38,787 nucleotides of DNA from NCBI GenBank assembly GCA_013152475.1, contig JAADGH010000116.1, positions 1 through 38,787 of the forward strand, in the 5' to 3' direction. Positions 32,996 to 38,787 of this stretch are shown here, in pieces. Source of the stretch: Planctomycetota bacterium. Its GTDB lineage: Bacteria; Planctomycetota; Brocadiia; JAADGH01. Every line of letters begins with the position of its first letter. The first letter of the stretch is position 1. The notes below the pieces were generated by a model. The model was not told the origin of the DNA and searched no databases. It worked only from the letters and a program-made list of their open reading frames with translations. The translations under genes were made by a program, and so were the position numbers.

Positions 32996-34075
32996 ATGGC
33001 GACATGGGCAAGATATGTGGACGGCACTGAAGTATCCGATTCGGTCTTCAAGATCCTCGCGAAATTTGCACCCGAGGGAACGCTGGATGTCTTTGCGTCG
33101 GACCAGCACACCTCCTACCTGAAACTGATCAGCAGCTTCCACAAGCGCATCGGCAAGAAGAAGGAAGCCACCGATGCCGACGTTCGCACCGTCTGCCGCC
33201 ATTTTGCGCGCGGACTTCAGGGCCTGCCGACAGCCGCGCTGTTCAACTCGCTCGCCTACCTGAGCCCGGGCTTCCGCAGCATGCTCGGCAGGAAGGTGAT
33301 GCTCATCGGCCGTCTGGAAGACACCAGTTCCGACCCCATCGACGGGGGACGTGGACAACTGGCCAAGCTGTATGTCGAGCCCGAGGATGTTGTCGATAAG
33401 GTCGATGCCTTCAAGACGCTTGTGAAACTCAACCCCGACCACAAAGAGAGCTGGAAGATCAACAAGGCGTGGCTGACGGACGTCTACGAGAGATGCCGGA
33501 AGCTGGGCAAGCCGCTCTTCAGCGAGACGCTCATGTTCCAGCGTCCCGGCGAGTCGAAGGCCGGCCTGGGCCGCCGCCTGCCGAGTGGCCTCGTCAAGAT
33601 GGCGAAGGAGTTCGGCTCGCTCGGCGACTTCTACAAGACGCAGGTCCCGTTCCTGTGGACCACCGGAAAAGATGACAAACAGTACGAACTAGTTTGCACG
33701 CCGGACGAGGTGCGGAAGTGCGCCAAGGAAATGGCGAAGGCCGTGCCGCGTCCGATGCTCCTCTTGAGCGCGGCGGTCGATTTCGAGCAGTATGCCGCAC
33801 AGTATGCCTTGGTGTCCGATTGCTTTGCCGGCCCGATGTGTGGTCGCGCGTATTTCAAGGAAGCGTTCAGCGATCCGAAGGCGAAGACGCTCGCCTCGCT
33901 GGAAGGCGCATTCACACGGATTGCGCTGCCGCGCATCAAGCAGATCATGGGCCTGGCGGAGATGCTGAGCCCGCCGTGGTGGCACAAATTCAAATCGATG
34001 TCGAAGCAGGCGAAAAAGGCCATCAAGCCGGACACAAAAAAGGCTATCGGCATCAAGGCCGACTACGGCTACTGA
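32996..34075 (+). CDS. Diverged LacD-like (tagatose-bisphosphate class I aldolase family) protein
   Basis: 359 residues. The order of motifs follows LacD-type class I aldolases: QHTSYLKLI near the N-terminus, GQLAKLYVEPED then DAFKTLVKLNPDH (strand carrying a conserved Lys, K140 or K144), KPLFSETLMFQRPGES (the Glu strand), GSLGDFYKTQVPFLW (K214, the likely Schiff-base lysine, near K205 of LacD), PMLLLSAAVDFEQYAAQYAL and FAGPMCGRAYFKEAF (phosphate-binding C(N)GRA loop). It would cleave a ketose phosphate to triose phosphates. Identity to classical LacD looks low. GGAGG lies 6 nt before the ATG. A terminator-like hairpin follows at 34103. Confidence 0.6.
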   Translation: MATWARYVDGTEVSDSVFKILAKFAPEGTLDVFASDQHTSYLKLISSFHKRIGKKKEATDADVRTVCRHFARGLQGLPTAALFNSLAYLSPGFRSMLGRKVMLIGRLEDTSSDPIDGGRGQLAKLYVEPEDVVDKVDAFKTLVKLNPDHKESWKINKAWLTDVYERCRKLGKPLFSETLMFQRPGESKAGLGRRLPSGLVKMAKEFGSLGDFYKTQVPFLWTTGKDDKQYELVCTPDEVRKCAKEMAKAVPRPMLLLSAAVDFEQYAAQYALVSDCFAGPMCGRAYFKEAFSDPKAKTLASLEGAFTRIALPRIKQIMGLAEMLSPPWWHKFKSMSKQAKKAIKPDTKKAIGIKADYGY

Positions 34076-34102
34076 TCGACCGATAAGAAGACGGCATACA
34101 AC

Positions 34103-34143
34103 GCGCGGCGCGCCTCTCGATAGGGGACGCCGCGCATCCTTTT
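34103..34143 (+). terminator. Rho-independent-type terminator between the aldolase gene and nrdJ
   Basis: GCGCGGCG (34103-34110) pairs perfectly with CGCCGCGC (34128-34135), with further pairing inside the loop (CCTC with GGGG). It is followed by ATCCTTTT (34136-34143). It ends immediately before the GAGG ribosome site of nrdJ (34144-34147), so it could also act as an attenuator or mask that site. Confidence 0.55.
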
Positions 34144-34156
34144 GAGGGTTCTGCAA

Positions 34157-36277
34157 ATGGCGAGAAAGACACCGCCCTTCCGACAGATTCGCAAACGCGA
34201 TGCATCGGTCGTCCCGTTCGATGCGAAGCGGATCGAGTCCGCCATCGGCAAGGCCCTGTTGTCCACCAACTCGGGCGATGATCGCCTCGCCGCCGAGCTG
34301 ACCACGTCGGTGCTCACCCTCGCCGCCACACGGATCGAGGACAAGGTCCCAACGGTGGAGCAAATCCAGGACATCGTGGAAGAGGTGCTGATGCACCGCG
34401 GTCTGGCCAGCGCCGCCCGCGCCTACATCCTCTACCGGCACGAACACAGCCAGCGCCGGGAGGCCAAGCGGCTCATCGGCGTCCGCGACGAACTCAAGCT
34501 TACCGTCAACGCCATCAAGGTGCTCGAGCGGCGCTACCTCCGACGCGACGACCAGGGCCGCATCTGTGAGACCCCGGAGCAGATGTTCCAGCGTGTCGCC
34601 CGGGCCGTGGCCGAACCCGAGGCAAGCTATACCTCCCGTGCAGAGGCCCGCCGGTGGGAGAAGGAATTCCTCGGCGCGATGGCCCGTCTCGACTTCCTGC
34701 CCAACTCCCCGACGCTGATGAACGCCGGCACCCCCATGGGCCAGCTCTCGGCCTGCTTCGTCCTGCCCGTGGACGACTCGATACAGAGCATCTTCCAGGC
34801 CCTGTCGCAGATGGCGCAGATCCATCAGACCGGCGGCGGCACCGGCTTTTCCTTCTCGCGCCTGCGCCCGCGCAACGATGTCGTCGGCTCGACACACGGC
34901 GTCGCGTCGGGACCGGTGTCATTCATGCGCGTCTTCGACACGGCTACGGAGGTCATCAAACAGGGCGGACGTCGGCGCGGGGCGAACATGGGCGCCCTTC
35001 GTGTGGACCACCCCGATATCTTCGAGTTCATCGAATCCAAAGTCGGCGCCAGGAACCTCCGCAACTTCAACATCTCCGTCGCGGCAACCGATGCCTTCAT
35101 GAAGGCCGTGGAGAGCGACCGCCAATATCGGCTCGTCAGCCCGCGGACGGGCAAACCGGTAGAGACCATCTCCGCCCGCACCGTCTTCGATCTCATCTGC
35201 GCCAGCGCATGGAAAAGCGGCGACCCAGGGATGCTCTTCATCGACCAGATCAATCGCCGCAACCCCACACCAAAGCTGGGAAAAATCGAGGCCACCAACC
35301 CCTGCGGCGAGCTGCCGCTCCTTCCCTACGAAAGCTGCAATCTGGGATCGATCAACCTGGCGCACATGATGACCGACGGCGCCATCGACTGGAACAAGCT
35401 GAGGCGCACGGTCGAGATCGGCGTCCGCTTTCTCGACAACGTGATCGACGCCAATCGCTACATCATCCCCGATGTGAAAGAGATCACCAGGGCCAACCGG
35501 AAGACCGGCCTTGGTGTGATGGGCTTTGCGGACCTGCTGGTCGCGCTTGGCGTCCCTTACGACTCCACCGAGGCGCTGGGGCTGGCCGAGCGGATCATGC
35601 GCGCCGTGTCACGGGAGGCCCGGCGGGTGTCCGCGGCGCTCGCCGAGGAGCGCGGGGAGTTCCCGAACTGGAAGCTCAGCCGCTACGCAAGACGTGGGAC
35701 GAAGCTGCGAAACGCGACCGTGACGACCGTCGCCCCCACCGGAACGATCAGCATTCTCGCCGGCTGCTCCAGCGGCATCGAGCCGATCTTCGCGCTTTCG
35801 TTTGTGCGGAATGTCATGGAGGGCGCCCGGCTGCTGGAGGTCCATCCCACCTTCGAGCGCATCGCGAGAGAACGCGGTTTCTACAGCTCGGACCTGATGG
35901 CCGAGATCGCCCGGCGCGGATCGCTCCGGGGAATCAAGGGTGTGCCGAAGGACGTTGGGCGCGTCTTCGTCACCGCCTTCGACATCCCGCCCAGGTATCA
36001 CATCCACATGCAGGCGGCGTTCCAGAGGCACTGCGACAACTCGGTGTCGAAGACCGTGAACCTGCCCAAAGACGCAACGGTGGATGATGTGAAGAAAATC
36101 TTCCGGCTGGCCTACGAGTTGAAGTGCAAGGGCGTCACGGTCTATCGCTACGGCAGCCGCACCGGGCAGGTGCTCCAGTTCCCCGGCGCGGAGAAAGTGC
36201 CCGAGGGCCTGCGCGAACCGACCAGCGTCGATTCGGAATACTCCGGCGGCTGCCCCAGCCCAAAGTGCACGTACTGA
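34157..36277 (+). CDS. nrdJ: Adenosylcobalamin-dependent (class II) ribonucleotide reductase
   Basis: 706 residues. Residues about 8-95 are an ATP-cone (IRKRDASVVPFDAKRIESAI), the allosteric activity site. The catalytic barrel follows: LPNSPTLMNAG, QLSACFVLPV (first redox Cys), HQTGGGTGFSFSRLRP, IKQGGRRRGANMGAL, then ATNPCGELPLLPYESCNLGS with the thiyl-radical Cys and the CxE glutamate, TVAPTGTISILAGCSSGIEP and FQRHCDNSVSKTVNLP with the second redox Cys. The C-terminus CPSPKCTY carries the CxxxxC shuttle pair. It makes deoxyribonucleotides from ribonucleotides using B12, independent of oxygen. ATG 34157 has GAGG 9 nt upstream. It uses either read-through from the aldolase gene or an internal promoter. 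Confidence 0.95.
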   Translation: MARKTPPFRQIRKRDASVVPFDAKRIESAIGKALLSTNSGDDRLAAELTTSVLTLAATRIEDKVPTVEQIQDIVEEVLMHRGLASAARAYILYRHEHSQRREAKRLIGVRDELKLTVNAIKVLERRYLRRDDQGRICETPEQMFQRVARAVAEPEASYTSRAEARRWEKEFLGAMARLDFLPNSPTLMNAGTPMGQLSACFVLPVDDSIQSIFQALSQMAQIHQTGGGTGFSFSRLRPRNDVVGSTHGVASGPVSFMRVFDTATEVIKQGGRRRGANMGALRVDHPDIFEFIESKVGARNLRNFNISVAATDAFMKAVESDRQYRLVSPRTGKPVETISARTVFDLICASAWKSGDPGMLFIDQINRRNPTPKLGKIEATNPCGELPLLPYESCNLGSINLAHMMTDGAIDWNKLRRTVEIGVRFLDNVIDANRYIIPDVKEITRANRKTGLGVMGFADLLVALGVPYDSTEALGLAERIMRAVSREARRVSAALAEERGEFPNWKLSRYARRGTKLRNATVTTVAPTGTISILAGCSSGIEPIFALSFVRNVMEGARLLEVHPTFERIARERGFYSSDLMAEIARRGSLRGIKGVPKDVGRVFVTAFDIPPRYHIHMQAAFQRHCDNSVSKTVNLPKDATVDDVKKIFRLAYELKCKGVTVYRYGSRTGQVLQFPGAEKVPEGLREPTSVDSEYSGGCPSPKCTY

Positions 36278-36307
36278 GAAGCCATCCGATCACCGATCTG
36301 TCTGTAG

Positions 36308-36328
36308 CCGCACCCTTTACGGGTGCGG
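36308..36328 (+). terminator. Hairpin downstream of nrdJ, possible terminator
   Basis: CCGCACCC (36308-36315) and GGGTGCGG (36321-36328) form a perfect 8-bp stem with a TTTAC loop, 30 nt after the nrdJ stop. The tail is TCTTCG, not a T tract, so factor-assisted or weak termination is more likely. Confidence 0.4.
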
Positions 36329-36553
36329 TCTTCGCACACGCACGAAGCCTGCGACCACGGCTTCTCCAGCTTCGCAGACTTGCATCCCCTCTCCACCCGC
36401 GGAGAACTTCCGTCGTCCTTCTGTCATCTCGCCTTTCTCCTTCCTGCATAACACTCTCCCATGTTACACTATCAGAGACAGACGCTCACTAATTCTTCAG
36501 GCGATTTGCCCCAGTTGGTGAGAAACAGTACACCCCAGCCCCTTTAACACACC

Positions 36554-36578
36554 GGCCCCAGCGATTCTCGCCGGGGCC
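36554..36578. repeat. Strong GC-rich hairpin in the nrdJ-protease gap
   Basis: GGCCCC-A-GCGA-TTC-TCGC-C-GGGGCC: a 10-bp stem with one mismatch. It has no T tract. The gap 36278-36685 otherwise holds no gene that I can support, and its base composition drifts towards A/T after about 36440. Confidence 0.4.
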
Positions 36579-36685
36579 ATCTCTCACCCGTCACGAGAAG
36601 CATACCACACAAAACGGCACTTGCCAAATCGGAATGTTAGGCGCTGTCTGTACCTGTATCTCAAGGGGCGCAGACCAAGATCTTC

Positions 36686-36714
36686 TTGACACAGCCCGGA
36701 GCGGCCGGTATGTT
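36686..36714 (+). promoter_or_regulatory. Promoter of the protease gene (copy A of the duplicated module)
   Basis: Perfect TTGACA (36686-36691), 17-nt spacer, TATGTT (36709-36714). The ribosome site GGGGGGAAG (36750-36758) is 5 nt before the GTG at 36764. Confidence 0.6.
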
Positions 36715-36758
36715 TCATACAGGTGATCCGATTTCTCCATTTCTCCAATGGGGGGAAG
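36686..36758 (+). repeat. 73-nt promoter/leader module, copy A
   Basis: It aligns without gaps to 37594-37666 with 54 of 73 bases identical by hand count, covering -35 box, spacer, -10 box, leader and ribosome site. The most conserved part is the spacer GCCCGGAGCGG-CGGTAT. Confidence 0.7.
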
Positions 36759-36763
36759 TTGCT

Positions 36764-37597
36764 GTGGCTTCTCTACTTGCTCGACAATGGCTTCATACAA
36801 CAGTCAGAATTGAGAATCAATGGGGGGATGGCGGAACCGGGTTCTTGGTATCTCGCCCGATATCCGAGAAGGAAGGGTTGGTCTTTCTTGTAACCAACAA
36901 GCACGTGATCCACGAGGAATCGGTTCGGCGAAATTCGGCCTCTCACATCACCTGCTATTTCAATAGCCAAGATACCGACAACACGCTCAAGGCATGTCCT
37001 GTCAAGCGGGAATTGTCTGACGCTGATGGTACGAAGCGGTACCGTGAACACAGTGACGCGGACACTGACGTACTTGCCGTCAACGTCACTCCGATCCTTC
37101 TTTCTAACCCCGGTCTCAAGTTCACGCACGTTGGCGATGATGCTTTTGCCGACAGTGCAAAACGGACGGAACTTGACATTACTGCAGGGGACGAGATAGC
37201 CACGCTTGGGTACCCATTGGGTTTCCGACAGGGCGATACAAGCTTGCCGTTGCTACGACAAGGAATACTTGCGACTGAGATAGGCTGTCCTGTCTGTGAT
37301 GTTGTTGAGAATCCTGATGGTAGCCCCCGAGAGAGAATGCGGAGGGCGTTTCTTGTTGATGGGGCGACGGTTCCCGGCTCAAGCGGCAGTCCCGTTGTTC
37401 TGAAGCCTGTATTTGGTCGACTCGTGCGAGACAAGATAGAAGGCAAGCTTGCGCCCCCTCTTCTGCTTGGGATTGTGGCCGAGACGAGGTATGCCCCGAT
37501 TGTAGTAGGAAAGGAAGTTAAGCCGGGGTTCGCAAATCTTGGCCTGGCCTTTGACGTGGAAACAATCCGGGAGACGATTGACCTCTTCTTCTCTTGA
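36764..37597 (+). CDS. Trypsin-like serine protease domain protein
   Basis: 277 residues from the GTG at 36764. The catalytic triad is visible: His in VTNKHVIH (strand after GTGFLVS), Asp in DADTDVLAVNV, and Ser in TVPGSSGSPVVL, the GxSGSP signature of S1/S2-fold proteases. EIATLGYPLGFRQGDTSLPL is the usual segment before the Ser. There is no signal peptide, PDZ domain or transmembrane segment, so it is a soluble cytoplasmic protease of the kind found in accessory and defence-type genes. I chose the GTG because a promoter (36686) and GGGGGGAAG ribosome site lie just before it; the ATG at 36710 falls inside the -10 box. Its stop codon lies inside the -35 box of the next gene's promoter. GC content is lower than that of neighbours. 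Confidence 0.8.
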   Translation: MASLLARQWLHTTVRIENQWGDGGTGFLVSRPISEKEGLVFLVTNKHVIHEESVRRNSASHITCYFNSQDTDNTLKACPVKRELSDADGTKRYREHSDADTDVLAVNVTPILLSNPGLKFTHVGDDAFADSAKRTELDITAGDEIATLGYPLGFRQGDTSLPLLRQGILATEIGCPVCDVVENPDGSPRERMRRAFLVDGATVPGSSGSPVVLKPVFGRLVRDKIEGKLAPPLLLGIVAETRYAPIVVGKEVKPGFANLGLAFDVETIRETIDLFFS

Positions 37598-37622
37598 CGC
37601 GGCCCGGAGCGGTCGGTATCTT
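37594..37622 (+). promoter_or_regulatory. Promoter of the zinc-ribbon gene (copy B of the duplicated module)
   Basis: TTGACG (37594-37599), 17-nt spacer, TATCTT (37617-37622). The -35 box overlaps the protease stop codon TGA (37595-37597). Confidence 0.5.
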
Positions 37623-37666
37623 TCTGACGGACAATCCGGTTTCTTCACATCTCGGAAAGAGGGAAG
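37594..37666 (+). repeat. 73-nt promoter/leader module, copy B
   Basis: It aligns gaplessly with 36686-36758. The ribosome site GAGGGAAG ends 4 nt before the ATG at 37671. Confidence 0.7.
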
Positions 37667-37670
37667 CAAC

Positions 37671-37910
37671 ATGGCGAAACCAACCTGCTAGCAATGCGGC
37701 GGGGCCATGAAAAAGGCGACGCTGAGTAGCGGCAACTGCCGTGACCTTTTCTTTGCCCTGATTCTCGTAGCGGTCGGCATCCCGCTCTGCTTTACCGGCA
37801 TCGAAATCGTCGTCGGCATTCCTTTGATCCTGTTTGGGCTATTCACGGAAGGGAAACGGAAGAAAATGTGGCGCTGCAAATCCTGTGGTTACGTTTTTGA
37901 GCGGGCGTAA
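37671..37910 (+). CDS. Small zinc-ribbon membrane protein with an in-frame UAG
   Basis: From the ATG at 37671, which has GAGGGAAG 4 nt upstream, the frame encodes MAKPTC, then TAG (37689-37691), then QCGGAMKKATLSSGNC and onward to 37910. With the UAG read as an amino acid, the product is 79 residues: a C-x-x-C-GG zinc half-knuckle, two hydrophobic segments (LFFALILVAVGIPLCF and IEIVVGIPLILFGLF), and a second half-knuckle WRCKSCGYVF. The conserved Cys pair spans the stop, so the gene was intact in this frame. Without read-through, translation could begin only at the ATG at 37707 (67 residues, weak ribosome site), losing the first Cys pair. It may be a recent nonsense mutation, a recoded codon or a sequencing error. 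Confidence 0.55.
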
Positions 37911-37917
37911 TCCCTGG

Positions 37918-37937
37918 ATTCCCGCTTTCGCGGGAAT
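37918..37937. repeat. ATTCCCGC-TTTC-GCGGGAAT palindrome
   Basis: A perfect 8-bp stem with a TTTC loop, in the context TGGATTCCCGC...GCGGGAATGAC. This is a widespread dispersed-repeat pattern in bacteria (the dRS3-like ATTCCC-N8-GGGAAT type). It lies 8 nt after the zinc-ribbon stop, between convergent genes. Confidence 0.6.
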
Positions 37938-37983
37938 GACGCAAGGAGGGACGAGGGCCAAATGGATCAATGAAATGCGGTGC

Positions 37984-38787
37984 TCAGTACCGCTTCTCGA
38001 TCGGCCGCTCGATCACGGTGGTGGTGTCGGCATCGAGGGCTTCGGTGAGAAGGGCTTCCAGCTCCGCATCGTCGGACGCTCGGCATCCGCGCAGACCGAA
38101 GGCCTCGGCCAACGCGGGGAAGTCCGGGTTCTCCAGGTCCACCGCAATGAAGCGCTTCCCCCATCGCCTGTCCTGCCCGCTCTTGATGGAGGTCAGGCAG
38201 TTGTCGTTCACCACAATGGCCACGACATGAATCCCGAACTGCGCCGCCGTGGCCAGTTCCTGGAATGTCATCACGAAGCCTCCGTCGCCGATGACCGAAA
38301 CGACCGGCCGGTCGGGACAGGCCGCCTTCGCGCCCAGCGCCGCAGGCAGACCATAACCGAGCGTGCAATAGCTGTTCGAGGCGAAATACTGCCGAGGCCC
38401 GGTCACCCTGAACGCGCGCCTCAGCCGATACGCTGTCATGTTTACGTCGCCAACCAGAATCGAATCCTCGGGCAGGACCCGACGGAGAACCGTAATGATC
38501 GGATACTCCTTCTCGACCTCCCGCTCGGCCCGAAGCGCCTCGATGCGATCGCCCCAGGCGGTGCAGACCTCTTCCTTCGTCAATGCCTCGATAAGCATCT
38601 CGACCGCCGGGGCCACATCGGCGGCGATGCCGACCTCGACGGGATAGTCGGCGCCGATAGCGGATGCGTCCGTCTCGATGTGAATCAGCCTCGGGAGCTC
38701 CAGGTTCCAGCCCGCCGTGTCGAAATGGCCAAAGCGACACCCCAAGACCAGAGCGAGATCGGCTTCCTTGATCGCCTCGCGGGAGCA
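37984..38787 (-). CDS. Thiamine-diphosphate-dependent enzyme (acetolactate synthase-like), C-terminal part
   Basis: 267 residues visible. The frame stays open to the window end (first visible residues CSREAIKEADLALVLGCRFG), so the gene is cut by the window. The visible part is the end of the central TPP_enzyme_M domain (ADLALVLGCRFG, IHIETDASAIGADYPVEVGI) and the whole C-terminal TPP-binding domain: SNSYCTLGYGLPAALGAKAA, VIGDGGFVMTFQELATAAQF (GDG metal motif) and AIVVNDNCLTSI (closing NDN). It makes or cleaves a C-C bond next to a carbonyl, as in acetolactate synthase, glyoxylate carboligase, sulfoacetaldehyde acetyltransferase or IolD. The family member cannot be settled without the N-terminal domain. 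Confidence 0.85.
   Translation of the reverse strand, partial: CSREAIKEADLALVLGCRFGHFDTAGWNLELPRLIHIETDASAIGADYPVEVGIAADVAPAVEMLIEALTKEEVCTAWGDRIEALRAEREVEKEYPIITVLRRVLPEDSILVGDVNMTAYRLRRAFRVTGPRQYFASNSYCTLGYGLPAALGAKAACPDRPVVSVIGDGGFVMTFQELATAAQFGIHVVAIVVNDNCLTSIKSGQDRRWGKRFIAVDLENPDFPALAEAFGLRGCRASDDAELEALLTEALDADTTTVIERPIEKRY

Noticed and set aside
34076..34156. Cobalamin riboswitch upstream of the B12-dependent reductase
   Set aside because: Only 81 nt are available and they are taken up by a simple hairpin. The B12-box consensus and the long multi-helix structure are absent.
36636..36642. GTTAGGC resembling the right core of an integron attC site near the protease gene
   Set aside because: No RYYYAAC partner with the expected inner palindrome could be found upstream (CTTTAAC at 36542 lacks the purine and the arms do not pair), and there is no integrase gene in view.
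1..38787. CRISPR arrays, tRNA genes, rRNA genes, insertion sequences
   Set aside because: No regularly spaced repeats, no tRNA-like T-loop plus acceptor pairing, no rRNA core segments and no transposase motifs were seen on either strand.

Overview
The window is GC-rich bacterial DNA, about 38.8 kb, with around 28 protein genes on both strands, one clear RNA gene (class A RNase P RNA, rnpB) and no tRNA, rRNA, CRISPR array, transposase or phage gene that I can recognise. Shine-Dalgarno sequences of the GGAGG type precede many starts, and TTGnnn-(16-18)-TAnnnT promoter candidates can be placed before many transcription units. The gene set (DUF4838 and DUF3604 proteins, FAD_oxidored-type oxidoreductase, xylose-isomerase-like barrels, a ceramidase-like protein, Ldh2-type dehydrogenase, arylsulfotransferase-like propeller, an exported protein full of CxxC zinc knuckles, an AsmA-like giant) is of the kind found in environmental PVC/FCB-type lineages such as Planctomycetota, Lentisphaerota or Hydrogenedentota. 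This placement is an inference from gene content, not a phylogenetic result.

Layout. 1-2450: two minus-strand genes (TolB-like anchored propeller, then an amidohydrolase), with palindromic repeats at the window edge. 2491-7593: plus-strand run of DUF3604 PHP-like hydrolase and FAD oxidoreductase (ATGA overlap), CBS-pair protein, C45-like Ntn hydrolase and a GH43/GH117-like propeller. 7661-8060: rnpB and its promoter, followed by palindromic repeats. 8314-12593: exported DUF4838 glycan-active protein and a sodium:solute symporter. 12738-18982: LarE, the AsmA-like giant and a secreted 12-CxxC protein. 19099-21374: sugar-phosphate isomerase-like barrel and a DRE-TIM carbon-carbon lyase/synthase. 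21381-23885 (minus): tightly packed isomerase, ceramidase-like and PilZ operon. 24074-28445: nitroreductase/methyltransferase-like fusion coupled to an alpha/alpha-barrel protein, then an ASST-like protein. 28446-28892: gene remnants. 28893-31499 (minus): acyl-CoA synthetase-like ligase and Ldh2-type dehydrogenase. 31651-36277: DegT-type aminotransferase, a diverged LacD-like aldolase and B12-dependent ribonucleotide reductase. 36278-37980: lower-GC accessory patch with a trypsin-like protease and a zinc-ribbon membrane protein, each behind a copy of the same 73-nt promoter/leader module. 37984-38787 (minus): the C-terminal part of a thiamine-diphosphate enzyme running off the window.

Taken together, much of the window looks like catabolism of carbohydrates, polyols and their derivatives: secreted glycan-active proteins, a solute symporter, isomerases, aldolase, dehydrogenases and hydrolases. 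Housekeeping genes (rnpB, nrdJ) are interspersed. The least ordinary parts are the 36.3-37.9 kb patch (duplicated leader, in-frame UAG inside a zinc knuckle), the nitroreductase fusion, the 12-CxxC exported protein, and the pseudogene patch near 28.5 kb.
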